A DNA stretch of 64,000 nucleotides from Cymbomonas tetramitiformis (GCA_001247695.2 LGRX02033392.1:62001-126000), one strand, 5' to 3'. Counted from the stretch's first letter, positions 1-12,000 are shown. Translations and numbers: made by a program. Notes: generated from the sequence alone by a model not told the origin.

Positions 1-15
1 GACATCCTCTTCTAG

Positions 16-486
16 GAAGAAGGCTCAGTGGTGTGGATTAGAGTGCGACACAGTAAGACGATTCAGTACGGGTAGCGGCAGCGCTGGGTGCCGTTGCGGG
101 CGGTGTCGGGGTCGCTCTTGTGCCCGGTGCGGGCGCTGCTCCGCCTCATGGAGCGCACGATGGGGCGGCCAGGGGATTCGCCCCTCTTTGTCATGGAGAA
201 GGTGACAGGCAGGCGAGGCACAGTGGTGCCCATGACCCACGATGCCCAGGTGACAGGCATCAAGAGCCTTGTGGAGCGGGTGGGGCTGGACCTGGCCAGC
301 TAAGAAGGGCACTCCCTTCAGCGGGGCGGGGCCACGGCGGCGATGCGCCTGGACATTAACTCCATCTACATCAAGATGCAGGGAGACCGGAAGAGCGACT
401 GCTTTGAGCGGTATTGCGAGCTGGACACCGAGCAGAAGCTTGTCCTTCCCGGGGCCATGGCAGAGGCAGCAGCTGCACTGCGGTAG
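16..486 (+). pseudogene. Tyrosine recombinase C-terminal remnant
   Basis: One frame reads through the whole stretch with a single in-frame TAA at 301-303 and ends at TAG 484-486. Just after the TAA comes EGHSLQRGGATAAM, which matches the box around the catalytic H-x-x-R of YR recombinases from retrotransposons and Cryptons (usually GHSFRRG). Here the expected catalytic Arg is Gln, and the frame is broken by the stop, so the protein should be dead. The tail MQGDRKSDCFERY fits the region that carries the nucleophile Tyr (Y at about 412-414). Only the C-terminal part of the recombinase is present; the rest would lie left of the window or is lost. It differs from the two YR elements further right. 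Confidence 0.6.
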
Positions 487-947
487 ACAGGTGACTCACT
501 CATGCACTCGGCGCTCCCATGCCCCTGTTTGGGTGAGTGTGCCTAGGGCCCCGGTAGCGCCCTAGACTCTGTCAGGAGAGCCCCTGCTAGGTGCAGGATT
601 GGGTGGAGGCTGCTGCTGAGGAAGCTTCCGCGCTCGTGCGAGGAAGCTACGATCCGTTGCCGTGAAGCCAGCGAGGCGCAGCCAGAGAGGCTTAGGCACG
701 GAAGTAGCAGCGCAGCTTCGGAGCAGCAGCCCGCTCCCTTACAGACTGAGAGTAATGGAGACTTCGAGATGGGCTCGCCAGAGAGGCTAGAGCAGGAGAG
801 ATTCGCCAGAGAGGCTAGAGCACCGGGAGAAAGAGAAAGCTTGCTAAAGAGGCCAAGCTTGGGAGAAGAAGAGAGGAATAAGACTTGCTAGACTAAATGT
901 ATTTCTAACGAAACTAGCAAGCATCCATTCCTGCTCGTTTCTCGCAG
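487..947. other. No gene seen
   Basis: No convincing coding sequence. A short direct repeat, TCGCCAGAGAGGCTAGAG, occurs at about 777-794 and again near 802-819, with a weaker copy near 682-695. The rest shows nothing I can name. Confidence 0.4.
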
Positions 948-989
<42 letters not shown>

Positions 990-993
990 GTGT
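948..993. repeat. Trinucleotide microsatellite (TGT)n
   Basis: About 14 uninterrupted TGT/GTT triplets followed by a short TGTG run. On the minus strand it would read as poly-Gln, but the frame around it has no other protein-like character, so I treat it as a simple repeat. Confidence 0.9.
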
Positions 994-1384
994 GCACCCT
1001 GCTTGCATTTTGGTTCGGGAATAACCGTAAGAGTGCTACTACTTGTGCTTGAGCTATTGGTGTGACAAAGGAGTGTGTGTGTGTTTTCCGGAGGCTGATC
1101 ATAGCAGTCTTCAGCAGTGCAGCACTACATCGACCCATCAGCCGCAAGTGACTGATTCCATTACAAGGCAATTTCAAAAAAAGAGTCCACAGGAACTCGG
1201 ACATAGACTACTACTTTGCTTGTTGATGTGTTCGCAGTGATAGAGTATCAGCAGACATGTTGTGTGCCTCACTGTTTCTCATCGCTGGCTACATGGCAAG
1301 TGAGGATCCGAGCAAAAGAGAAATGTTCGAATTTCTATTTGGTGAGATGCGCGGACAGTTTAGATATTCATATAAAACAGACCA

Positions 1385-2199
1385 CACAGACCAACCTCCG
1401 ATTCTGCCCGGAAAACTCCGCACAAAACAAGCAACGTAACGCAGTGGAAAGGGAAGAAAAAGAGTGTAGGCGCCTACGGCCCCCGCAGATGCCCAAAGAA
1501 GACAAGGCAGAAAAAAAGACAGAGGAACAACAGCCCGAGCAGCCCGGAAAAGGGAATGAGACCAAAGGGTCCCCGATACCAAGGAAATTATGGGAAGGAG
1601 GGATGCCCAAAACCGAAAACCTGGATTTTGGCAAAATGCAGGAAGACCAGCAACACACGCTAACCCTCCTCACTTGGAACATTCAAGGGTCGAGGCAATT
1701 GCTGTATGAACTGGAGGAACAAATGCAGAAATGGGACATAGATGTAGCCGTGGTCACTGAAACCAAGGCTGCGAATGCGGACATAAAGAGGCACTTTAGG
1801 AACAACACTCAGTCCTACATTTGCACAAGCACACAGGAAACAAGGCAGGGAGACACAGGGGACGGGCACCACACTGCCGGCCTTGCTGTCATACTAAGGG
1901 GGGAGTATGCCAAACCGCACAACCACATGGAGGTGAAGGTGCCACACCTGAAAGGGGTACTCATGCATACCCTCCTACACTTCCCGGGGAAAAAATACAT
2001 TCACCCCATAGGCGTCTACTACCCAGTGGAAGGAAAGGATGCCACAGATGACGCGCAGAGTAAACTGAGCCCCATGGAGAGAGCGAGGGAGGAAATGAGA
2101 GAAGGCATACGAGAATATATTCAGATGGTGACGGCAACCAGCAGCAAGAAGACAGGGGAAACAGTACTAGTGTGTGGAGACCTCAACGCCGGACCTTAA
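1385..2199 (+). pseudogene. LINE endonuclease (EEP/AP-endonuclease) domain
   Basis: The open frame starts upstream near 1216 and ends at TAA 2197-2199. Family motifs appear in order: TWNIQG (metal-binding Asn), VVTETKA (catalytic Glu), GVYYP, and CGDLNAG, which matches the GDFN box. These are the marks of the exonuclease-endonuclease-phosphatase fold that nicks target DNA for LINE retrotransposition. The N-terminal 90 residues or so are rich in Lys, Glu and Gln and look like a linker. The frame stops right after GDLNAGP, so the C-terminal part with the usual SDH box is missing in this frame. Confidence 0.8.
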
Positions 2200-2566
2200 G
2201 GCCTGGGGGACACACCATCCGACACAACGGCAGAAGGAGAGGAGCAACGACGGCTGACTCAAGCTCCCCCTGTCAGAGGAAGAAACCTCGACCCTCAGGA
2301 GACTACTGGACGGGGCCTACACTAAGACACAAGAGGACAAATTGAGAGAAGCAATAGGTATGATTATGGAGGGCACCACGGCGGAGCAAAGAAGAGCAAT
2401 TGACTACTCGGGGGAGGTAGTAGCACAAATACTAAAGCGGGCCAAAGAGGTTGCGATTGAGGATGCCAACCTCCTGAAAACGGCGGCACCACCTGAGTAA
2501 GAGCATGGGCTACACCTCCCTAAAGTCTTGTGCAAAGCAAGGGATGGGCACCTGAAGGAACGGAAC
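2200..2566 (+). pseudogene. Broken LINE coding stretch after the endonuclease
   Basis: Protein-like pieces persist in shifting frames, for example KLREAIGMIMEGTTAEQRRA near 2340-2400, which resembles the helical linker between endonuclease and reverse transcriptase in LINEs. Several stops and shifts occur in under 400 bp. This is the point where a reverse transcriptase would be expected to begin soon after, but the next segment is a minisatellite. Confidence 0.4.
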
Positions 2567-3170
2567 AGATGCAGAGACAATATAGCCTCATGGAACGGAT
2601 GCAGAGACAATATAGCCTCGTGGAAAAAGATGCAGAGACAATATAGCCTCGCGGAAAAAGAACAGATGCAGAGACAATATAGCCTCCTCGTGGAAAAGAT
2701 GCAGACACAATATAGCCTCGTGGAAAAAGATACAGAGACAATATAGCCTCGTGGAAAAGATGCAGACACAATATAGCCTCGTGGAAAAAGAACGGAACAG
2801 ATGCAGAGACAATATAGCCTCGTGGAAAAAGATGCAGAGACAATATAGCCTCGTGGAAAAGATGCAGACACAATAGCCTCGTGGAAAAAGAACAGAACAG
2901 ATGCAGAGACAATATAGCCTCGTGGAAAAGATGCAGAGACAATATAGCCTCGTAGAAAAGAACAGATGCAGAGACAATATAGCCTCGTGGAAAAAGAACA
3001 GATGCAGAGACAATATAGCCTCGTGGAAAAAGAACAGATGCAGAGACAATATAGCCTCGTGGAAAAAGAACAGATGCAGAGACAATATAGCCTTGTGGAA
3101 AAAGAACAGATGCAGAGACAATATAGCCTTGTGGAAAAAGAACAGATGCAGACACAACATAGCCTCGTGG
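2567..3170 (+). repeat. Minisatellite of 30/36-bp units inside LINE-1
   Basis: About 18 copies of a unit built on CAGAGACAATATAGCCTCGT. Two unit sizes alternate irregularly: about 36 bp (with an extra AACA) and about 30 bp, plus a few indel variants such as the shortened copy near 2868. Both lengths are multiples of three, so frames stay open through much of it. In one frame it reads as repeats of EQMQRQYSLVEK, in another NRCRDNIASWKK; the second frame continues into the downstream LINE protein. Confidence 0.9.
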
Positions 3171-4140
3171 AAAAAGGACATAGCAGAAAGGGAACTCTTA
3201 AATGAGGAAGAACGAACCGAGGAGTTCAATAAAAGAACAGACGCGGTGAGGGAATGGGAGAAATGGGAGAAGGAGCAGAAAAAGATGGCAGCTAGGGAAG
3301 CCAGGAAGTGTATTAAGGAACACGAAGCAAACAGGAAGCAAAAAACAAGGCTCAGAATGAGGGAAGGATACTGGAGCAACATAAACAACTACCACAGGAA
3401 AATATACAAACAGGAAATAGAAAATGGAAGTGCACCAGCGGCAGCGATACAGGCCATAGAAAATGCGCTAAATGAATATGGAATACACGTCCAAGGGCTG
3501 GTAACCACATGCGGAAGCTGGCCAAAGAAACCCTACCAATAATGAAACAACTAGCAGACGCCACAAGAGTGTACACGGACGCGGAAATGGAAGGTGCCAC
3601 CAGAAGGACCAAGTACCAAAGAAAAATGGACGAGGAACTCAGAGACCCGCAGGAACCGCCCATGACAATGGGAACGGAGAAAATGGGCACGGTGACGGTG
3701 GTGAAAGAAACAAGGACAAAACAGGCCATGAAGGAGATAAACTTCACCAAGATGCTGACCCTATTCAGAAACTACCCAGACCTAAAATACCTTACAACGG
3801 CGGATGGAAAGAAAGCAGTGCCCCTAACGGCACTCAAGGGAACAGGAGGAAGAGCACATGACTGCAACACCGCGCAAATAAAGCAGGGCATGCTACACCT
3901 ATACCCGTGCATTTGGGAGGCGCAGCCCAATGCCGTCAAAACCCCGGGGGACCACCGGGACCATGACTGGAACAGAAAGCTGAAACAGAAGTATATACAG
4001 CAGCAAAAGCAAGGAGAACTGGAGAAATACACCAGAAGTACGAGAAGGATGCCGGAGATAGAGCGCTGGCCAGCACAAATAAAAGCATTACACGAGGCAG
4101 GAAACAGACCAAAAGACATAAAAAACAGTCAAAATTGCTG
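3171..4140 (+). pseudogene. LINE-1 linker region, Lys/Glu-rich
   Basis: Two overlapping frames carry it: one ends at 3540-3542, the next runs from about 3509 onward. The first part (ERELLNEEERTEEF, then WEKWEKEQKKMAAREARK) is strongly charged and helical. The second contains KMLTLFRNYPDLKYL and a basic stretch near 4000. No enzyme motif was recognised. A frame change near 4135 leads into the next segment. It might be what remains of the region in front of a reverse transcriptase, but no palm motif is visible. Confidence 0.4.
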
Positions 4141-5899
4141 TCAATATACCCCCTGGCAAACCAAACAAAGCATTTCGAGAACTCGGGGGTGGACTGGACG
4201 GAGCAAGAAAGGGAAATTATGGGACTGCCGCAGGAAGTCCAAGCCCAAGAAGAAGATGACATAATGAGGGAACAAAACCCACAAAAACACCCCAAAATAA
4301 AACCAACACACACAAGTAGGAGCACGTGGGCGCAACAACAGGACCCAATGGAAACCCCGGGCCTGGAAGGCACCTACACTCCCACGAAGATAATGGCCAG
4401 CAGACAATACCTGGACAACTACAAGGAGGCGGACTCTAAAGTGGTACAATACGACATACAATGGACAGGACAAGGCGGTGAAACCAGGAGGACATGGAGT
4501 ACAGAGGAGACAATACGAGCCCACTTACTAGCGTTAAACTCCAGTCCGGACCAGGGATGGGAGGACCTCAAGGGCGAATGGGAAAGGGAAAGCAACGGAG
4601 AAAGGATTGAACAGAACATAGCCTATGGAGGAAATACTAGCACGACGACCGCAGAACGAACGAACATTCCGGCAGAATGTTACACACCTGAACGAACGAA
4701 AATTCACACGAACGAAACCAACCCGGACCAAGACATTCTTAGCATGATGGAGAATCAACTCCGTACAAAAGGCGGTACGGCATACTGCTATGAATCAGAT
4801 GGAGGGCTGATAGGGATACTTAGCACAACAAAGACCCAAGAATTGTATGATAGGTATGCCCAGGCGGTGGGGGACACCACAACACGGAGGCCAACAGAGA
4901 AACAACAAGCCAAAAGATTACAGCTTCAACTAGAGCACAAGATACTAGTAAGCTCCTTTGAGGAAGAAATTGTCCAATTACTCATAAGATACTCTAGCAA
5001 GGCCGAAATGAAACAAAGAAAAAGAAACCTGCAAAACCACTGGACCCTCCCCCCCGAAATGATGGAGGCGGCTCATGCAGTCATGGGGGCAAAAATTGCC
5101 TCCCCACTGAACGTACACAGGGACACTACTAAGTACTACTCACAATACCCACGGGACGCAGTCTTTGGAGCCATGGGCTCGGCGTGGGAAGCTCAGTGGG
5201 AAGACCTAGGGGCGTACCAATTCAACCCGGAATACACAGCAGAAGACCTACACAGGGCACTGAAAAAAGCGATTGAAGCGACAAAAATGGAAAAGCCGGT
5301 ATTGGGGGTCGGAGTCTTACCCCATGTATGCCAAAACCCCGTATAGGACGCTGCTGAACAAACATATGGGGTACAGAGTACACGAGCTCTTGGAAGTAAA
5401 AGAGGGCCAATTTACATTCCTACCACCGGACCACTGGATGCAAGGGTACCACCAGAAACCCAAACAGTGCTTCCTGGAACATGAGAATACTAATAGTGCT
5501 TCCTGGAACATGAGAACACTAATAGTGGCGAACGCAGCAGGATGGAAGAAGTACTGCCCAGATGCAACAAGGACCCACGATATATTCAGCAAGGCTCTGC
5601 TCCATTGCCCGCAAAGCAAAGTCCGCACAATAGGTAGGGCAAACTACAGGCACAGGCCACTAATACTACGGGATGCGGACAGACAGCCCATGTCAATAAC
5701 AGAATGGGAAAAAGACTGTGTAATAGACCCGGCCCCTTGGACCACCCACGAACTGCCGGAACTATACACGCTACCGGGGGGAAACCTGGAAGAGAGATTA
5801 AATGAACTAATAGACAGGTGGGTGGAAGACAGGTGGAGCGGGGAGGGAGCCACTGGGGAGGAGTCAAGGGACCACGACCCACGGCCAGGACAGTCATAG
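4135..5899 (+). pseudogene. LINE-1 middle region with PCIF1-like methyltransferase-type segment
   Basis: Frame one runs to 5346 and continues with a shift to 5899. The part at about 5095-5290 reads ASPLNVHRDTTKYYS, then PRDAVFGAMGSAW, then QFNPEYTAEDLHRALKKA. This order resembles the adenine-methyltransferase core of PCIF1-like proteins, where the catalytic box is NPPF; here it is NPEY, so catalysis would be doubtful. Further upstream, near 4440-4530, VQYDIQWTGQG followed by RTWSTEE looks loosely like a chromodomain. Both assignments are from memory of family patterns. No DNA-polymerase motif is present. A near-duplicate of about 33 nt (TGCTTCCTGGAACATGAGAA) occurs at about 5468-5520. Confidence 0.4.
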
Positions 5900-6558
5900 A
5901 GGCCAATACCACATGGAGCAAAGGGGAAATAAGTGAAGACGCCCTCAGTAGATGGGCGCTCCAATTCGAAGTCAATGGAACGAAAGCAGAGGAACCGAAT
6001 GAAATACTGCGGACACACCGAGAAGAAAAGGGGGAAGCAGGGGACAGACCGCCAGGGGAAAGTCAGTGGAACAAAAACAGAAAAGGGTACCCAACGCCGG
6101 AGAGAAAGTTTGACAAGCTCGACATGATTTACGCAGACGGCAGCCAACGGAAAGTAGAAAACCAGTGGGGGGACAAGGAGGTAGTCACAGCGGCAGGGGC
6201 TTGGGACCCCAGAAAAGGAAGGAACAAGGAACACATGCAACGGTGGGAAGGCCAAAGCCAGACAGTTAACAGAGCGGAACCAACAGCTATATACATGGCA
6301 CTTACGCTTGAAGAAAAGATGAATGAGAAAGAGGTTAGAGTGTGCACCGATAGCCTCACCTCCCTCTACCAAATACAAAACATGAAAAGAAGACCCCACA
6401 CATTGGAAAGGCACGCACACCGCGACCTACTATGGAAAATACTAAAGCAGACAGAGACCGTCAATAGACAGGGAATTAAAGTTGCACTATACAAGGTGAA
6501 AGCACATGTGGGAATACAAGGAAATGAAATGGCTGACAAGGTAGCGAAAAAGGCCTGA
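5818..6558 (+). pseudogene. LINE RNase H domain
   Basis: The frame contains MIYADGSQ (first catalytic Asp), NRAEPTAIYMAL (catalytic Glu), VCTDSLTSLYQI (second Asp) and HVGIQGNEMADKVAK (His and the last Asp). All four acidic residues of the RNase H1 active site are kept. RNase H in LINEs removes template RNA after first-strand synthesis. A TGA at 6556-6558 interrupts the frame, which stays open beyond it to 7008. The same domain, more decayed, occurs in the LINE copies at 13930 and 27090. Confidence 0.8.
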
Positions 6559-7541
6559 GTTGAAGGGAAGTACGAATTAAACCACGATAGCACCGAAACA
6601 ATAAAACTGGAGGCCAGTTGCAGGACCACCGGAAAGAGGTTGGAAGGGGAACAAGCAATTCTCAACCAGGTACAAAAAAAGGTGAGTGAGATGAAAAGAA
6701 CGGGGAAAGACAATGTCATACAAAGAATGAAAAGGAAATCGGAAACAGGGCCGGAGGAATGGGAAACCAAAAAACAACGCACCACGAGAACTGAAGCAGA
6801 AAGGGAGCAAAGGAACAGGGAGCCACAGGACCAGGGAGAAGAAGATGAGGAAGAGGAAGGCGCAGAGGGAGAAGAGGAAGAGGTGCAGCAAGCACCGGCG
6901 GAAAGGCCCAAGCTGCAATGGGAAACAGAGGAGGCGGAACTGAAGCAACTGGAGGGAAACGAGGAAACGATAGGACATAAGAAGCGGGTTGAACAAATAA
7001 GAGCATAACACCAAGGGGAGCCGTACCAAACAGAACGACAACAGCAGGGAACTCACCAAGAAGCAGGGAAGGTATCAGAAGAAGAGCAGCGCACCCCGCC
7101 AAAAGACGCATGGAACACGCACCTACCAGGAATGACACACATGAGCAAGACAGGAGAAGGCGCAGAGGGAGGAGGAGGCAGCACTTATGGAAATGGCCCA
7201 ACAGCAGGAGGAGGCACAGCAGAAGAACAGCAATGCAACAAAAGGCAGAGCAACAGCAGATGGCGATGCAACAGGATGCACAGCGGACAGCGGGATGGAG
7301 AGTAATGGCGATGAACAAAATTCAAGTGGCAGCCGAGAAGACACCGGAAAAACATATGCAACACCTATGCGGAGACACAGCTATGCACAGAATTTCCAAC
7401 AGATTCTGGAAGAAAGGGACGGAATACCTAAACGAGCAAGATAACACAACGATACTGAGATGCAGAGCCAACAAAATACCAGCGGGACCATATAGGAAAA
7501 CAGGGGGGCAAGTACGGGTAAGTAGGTGTAAATGCATGTAA
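6559..7541 (+). pseudogene. LINE-1 C-terminal region
   Basis: After the TGA the same frame continues to 7008 with basic helices, then a run of Glu/Asp (about 6838-6890). A second frame (about 7110-7541) carries HLCGDTAMHRISNRFWK and ILRCRANKIPAGPYRK. These match HLVGDTAIHELSNWFWK and RCKVLPAGLYQK of the second LINE family, so the two families are related. The CPLC zinc motif that follows in the second family is absent here; the frame instead ends in VRVSRCKCM. Confidence 0.55.
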
Positions 7542-7550
7542 ATGCATGGG

Positions 7551-7602
7551 GACTTAAAGCCCCACACCCGGAGAAGGGTGTCTCTTTTTCTTTTCTTTTA
7601 CA
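7551..7602 (+). other. LINE-1 3' terminal stem-loop and pyrimidine tract
   Basis: ACACCC-GGAGAA-GGGTGT (about 7564-7581) can form a 6-bp hairpin, followed by TCTCTTTTTCTTTTCTTTT. The other LINE family ends with the similar ACACGACCTGAAAAGGGTGT before its TA-rich tail. A conserved 3' hairpin is typical of the RNA end recognised by a LINE reverse transcriptase. Confidence 0.5.
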
Positions 7603-9076
7603 AAACACGATTTAAGAAAGCATTAAAAGCACGAAAATACTTTTAATAAATGTTATGCAGTGCCTGCCTTTGGCAAATGAGGATTGAGATCCGCAAAAGA
7701 GAAAAGTATCATTTTATTTGGACATAGATCGAAGGCGTCTAGGCACTGTGTATTCCAAGGCATAGATGGATGCACACAATATGCCAATAAATGATATGAC
7801 AGGACAGCTGGTGTGGGACGGAGACGAAAAGACGGAACAGTCGAAGGATTTTATGCTCAAAATGATCACCATGGAAAGAAGGGACGAACTACTCGCACAT
7901 TCCGATATAAGTAGCGCAGGCAGCTTGCACAATCAGAACACGCACATGAATGTTGGCAATGAAGTCAGTGTACCTCTAAAAAAGACAGCCGAGACCCAGC
8001 GAGATGTACCTCCCAAACAATCGCCTCAACAGGCGCACTTAAGCTGCATAGAACCTAATGTACGGCAGTAAAGGGCCCCAGGCCAACCACAAAAACATCA
8101 CAACAATATGTATGAATAGAAGCGAGATAGCTGTTGCTGCTCATTCTGGCACCCAGATTTCAAATGAACACCACTATACAATATATTTTAGGCTCTAGGA
8201 TGAGCATTTAATTTCTGTACACAGCCAACTGCACGTGAATAGAAGGGGAGCAGCAATAAGAGAGCTCTATTGATCCTCCAACAGCCCCATAGACGCAACC
8301 TAGCCGGTTCATCTTACAACGCATCATTTGACATGGCTCGTCCTAACCCACACATTCACGATAGTACTTCGTACAGTGGAGGATCGTGCACTGCAGCAGT
8401 GAAGGTGGCACCGCAGGTAGTTTTAGACATTAGCAGGGATATTTCATGCAAACGCCATTCATTTTTCATTCAAAGTCTACTTATTCAAAGTTCACAGCAT
8501 CAGCCGCCAAACACCGCGAATGCGTTCGACCGATTACAGCGACTCGCTGACACATTCGCGGACTTTTGCCAAAGCTTGCGAATGCAGTTCATGAGAGTTC
8601 ACGAAATTTGACCTATCTACATGTCACTGCCTGTTCATAACGACTGCCGTGACACACCCACTATCCGTTCGGTGTTCCCGATGGTCAGACTTTGATCCAA
8701 CGGTCATGATGAGTCCTGTAGGGTTTCAGGTATAGATCTAACTAAGGATTTGTTAGGGGTCCTTCACGGTTTGAGTGTTCTGACCGCTACAGAAGGCCTA
8801 GACAGTCATGCTTTACGCTAAACTGATCAGCAGGTACTGGTGATTCCATCACGTAGGCGTGTCAATGAAATTGTTATGGGACTATCGGCTGGGATTGAAA
8901 GCCTCAGGTCCATCGTAGCTAATCATTTACACATGGGGGGCTAACCGTTGTGGTGTTATGAGCAAATCGGAGGTTGCTCTGGGTAGCCGTGGATAGCAGC
9001 TTGAGCAATTACGCAATTAGTATTACTGATCAGCAAAGTAAGGAGATTTCGATTAAATTCAGGGTATTCAGGCAAA
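7603..9076. other. No gene seen
   Basis: Open frames exist (for example plus-strand 7766-8071 and 8270-8611) but show no family motif, no repeated use and no splice-linked neighbours. No tandem repeat stands out. Near 9074-9091 GGCAAATTGA is repeated twice just before the LRR array begins. Confidence 0.35.
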
Positions 9077-12000
9077 TTGAGGCAAATTGACGGTCATATC
9101 GAAAAACTACTTTCTCATGCCCCATCGCGGATAGCTCGTGTGGGAGCGGCAACCAGCACGGAGGAAGAGAGGCATCCCGCTGTCACCATCCACGCCTTAG
9201 AAGTGGTTAATGGTGGTCTCCTATGGCCTACTTGCCCACGCAAGACACCACCTGCCTGCTGCTTCCCGGTCAAGGGGGAAGCTGATGACCCTAGGGCGGA
9301 GCTTCATCCACTTCTACAATCAATACGTGCAATTTACGCATCGATGATGCAGATGATATATAAATATATACTTACCGGTGGGGGTGGGGCATGCCATCGG
9401 GGACTTACAGCTGAGTCATCGACGTGAGCTCTCCGAGCTCCGTCGGCAACGTGCCCGTCAGGCTATTTAAGCTAAAGTCCCTGTGAGGGCCCCATGCATA
9501 CCTCCCAAGCATCAGCATCTTGCACGCACCCCACCTGTCCACGTCTCCCTCCCATCCTCACCACTCCCTCTCGGCCAGTACCCTCGCCTATCGATATCAA
9601 AGAGGCCCATGCCTCCCTTGGTGCTGTCACTGCATGTGACGCATGGTGTCCCATCCTGTTATCGCACACCAGCGACCTCCCCGTGCCTCCACCCGCCAGT
9701 GTCACCGATGCCCGCTATTGAGTGACAGGGCCTGTGAGGAGGCAGCCCGAGGGCGGGGCCCCCGCTATGAGCGAGGCCTATCATGCATGCCGCGGAGACG
9801 ATCAGACAGTGGCCTCAGACTCTTCCCGCAGGGTGATGCCACATGTGCACCGAGCGGCAAGGTCATTGCACGAGACCCAGATGGTCGCTTCCAAATAACA
9901 CGAGCGCCTTGCATGGTTGGCTCTCTCCCTCTGCAACACAGCAGGCGTCCACGTGGCGGCCTCGGATGACACAGTCATGACCACCCACACAGGAAAGCTT
10001 AGTCAGCATAGAATGGAGGATCAGATCGAAGCACCCCCTTTCTCATGCCCCATCGCGGATAGCTTGTGTCGGTGCGGCAACCAGCACGTAGGAAGAGAGG
10101 CATCCCGCTGTCACCATCCACGCCTTAGAAGTGGTTAACGGCGGTCGCCTACGGCCTACTTGCCTGCGACAGACACCACCTTCTGCCTGCTTCCAGGCCA
10201 GGTGGGAGCCATCGACCCCAGTGTGGAGCTTCATCCACATCAACAATCAATATGTTTGCCAGTGGGGGCAAAACAGTGCATGCCATTGGGTACTTACAAA
10301 TGGATGATCAACGTGAGCTCTCCGAGCTCCGTCGGCAATGTGCCCGCCAAGCTGTTTGAATAAAGCGTCCTGTGAGGGCCCCATGCACACATCCCAAGCA
10401 TCAGCATCTTGCGCGCACCCCACCCCGCCACGTCCCCTTCCCATCCTCACCACTCCCTCCCGGCCAGTACCCTCGCCTATCGATATCAAAGAGGCCCGTG
10501 CCTCCCGTGGTGCCGTCACTGCATAATATGCATGGCAACCCATCTTGCTATCGCACACCAGCGACCTCCCCATGCCTCCACGCGCCAGTGTCACCAATGC
10601 CCGCTAATGAGTGACAGGGCCTGTGAGGAGGCAGCCCGAGGGCGCGGCTCCTATGAGCCAGGCTTGTCACGCGTGCCGCACAAACGGTCAGGCAGTGGCC
10701 GCCCACGAATCATCCATTGCTTCGAGGCGGCAGAGCCTCAGACTCTTCCCGCAGGGTGATGCCACATGTGCGCCGAGCGGCGAGGTTATTGCACGAGACC
10801 CAGATGGCCGCTTCCAAATACCACGAGCGCCTTGCGCGCTAGGCTCTCTTCTTGTGCAACACAGCGGCCTGGTACACAGGAAGTAGGAATCCACGTGGCG
10901 GCCGCGCATGAGACAGCCATGACCACCAACACTGGAAAGCTCAGTCAGCATAGAATGGAGGATCGGATTGAAGCATCCCCTTTGTCATGCCCCATCGCAG
11001 ATAGGTTGTTTGACAGCGGCAACCAGCACGGCGAAAGGAAGCCATTCCGCTGCTACAATCCACACCTTAGAAGTGGCTAATGGCAGTCTCCTACGGCCTA
11101 CGTGCTTGCACCAGACACAACCTGCTGCCTGCTTCCCGGCCAGGTGGGAGCCATCGACCCCAGGGCGGAGCTTCATCCACATCAACAATCAATTTTCGCT
11201 TACATGTGGGGGCAAAACAGTGCATGCCATTGAGTACTTACAGCCGAGTCATCAACATGAGCTCTCCGAGCTCCGTCGGCACCATGCCCGTCAAGCTGTT
11301 TGAGAAAAGCTCCCTGTGAGGGCCCCACGCACACATCCCAAGCATCAGCATCTTGCACGCACCTCACCCCCCCACGTCCCCCTCCCATCCTCACCACTTC
11401 CTCCCCGCCAGTACCCTCGCCTATCGATATCAACGAGGCCCGTGCCTCCCGTGGTGCCGTCACTGCATGTGACGCACGGTGTCCCATCCTGCTATCGCAC
11501 ACCAGCGACCTCCTGGTGTCTCCACGCGCCAGTGTCACCAATGCCCGCTAATGAGGAGCAGGACCTGTGAGGAGGCAGCCCGAGGGCAGGGCTCCTATGA
11601 GCCAGGCTTGCGCGCGTGACGCATAGGAAGAAGGCATCCACGTGGCGGCCACGCTTGACACAGCCATAACCACGCACACAGGAAAGCTTAGTCAGCATAG
11701 AATGGAGTATCAGATCGAAGCACCCCCTTTGTCATGCCCCATCGCGGATAGCTTGTGTGGGTGCGGCAACCAACATGGAGGAAGGGAGGCATCCCGCTGC
11801 CACTATCCACGCCTTAGAAGTGGTTAACGGCGGTCTTCTACGGCCTACTTGCGGCCTGCACTAGACACCACCTGCTGCCCGCTTCCCGGCCACGTGGAGC
11901 CATCGACCCCAGTGTGGAGCTTCATTCACATCAACAATCAATATGTTTACCTGTGTGGGCAAAACACTCTATGCCATTGGGGACTTACAGCTGGATGAAC

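Larger units (their letters stand above)
1216..7600 (+). mobile_element. Decayed LINE-type retrotransposon (LINE-1 of this window)
   Basis: A chain of plus-strand coding segments carries, in order, an AP-like endonuclease, a Lys/Glu-rich linker, a methyltransferase-like domain, an RNase H and a C-terminal region that resembles the end of the LINE at 13930-18306. The segments lie in different frames and are separated by stops, so the element is inactive. I looked for reverse transcriptase palm motifs (xADD or xxDD boxes) between endonuclease and RNase H and saw none. The 3' end is marked by a stem-loop and a T-rich tract. The 5' end is not sharply defined. No target-site duplication was identified. 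Confidence 0.75.

Noticed and set aside
914..1204. Minus-strand frame with a poly-Gln run
   Set aside because: The Gln run is a TGT microsatellite; the flanking residues have no protein-like features.
2404..3388. Minus-strand frames rich in LCLHLF/IVSAS repeats
   Set aside because: Antisense translation of the LINE minisatellite.
4440..4530. Chromodomain in LINE-1
   Set aside because: VQYDIQWTGQG...TWSTEE is only loosely similar; too short and degenerate to claim.
9483..9725. Recurring open frames of about 80 codons on both strands in each LRR unit (for example the plus-strand frame with CYRTPATSPCLH)
   Set aside because: They overlap each other on opposite strands, lie in what splice signals define as introns, have no family motif, and recur only because the unit is duplicated.
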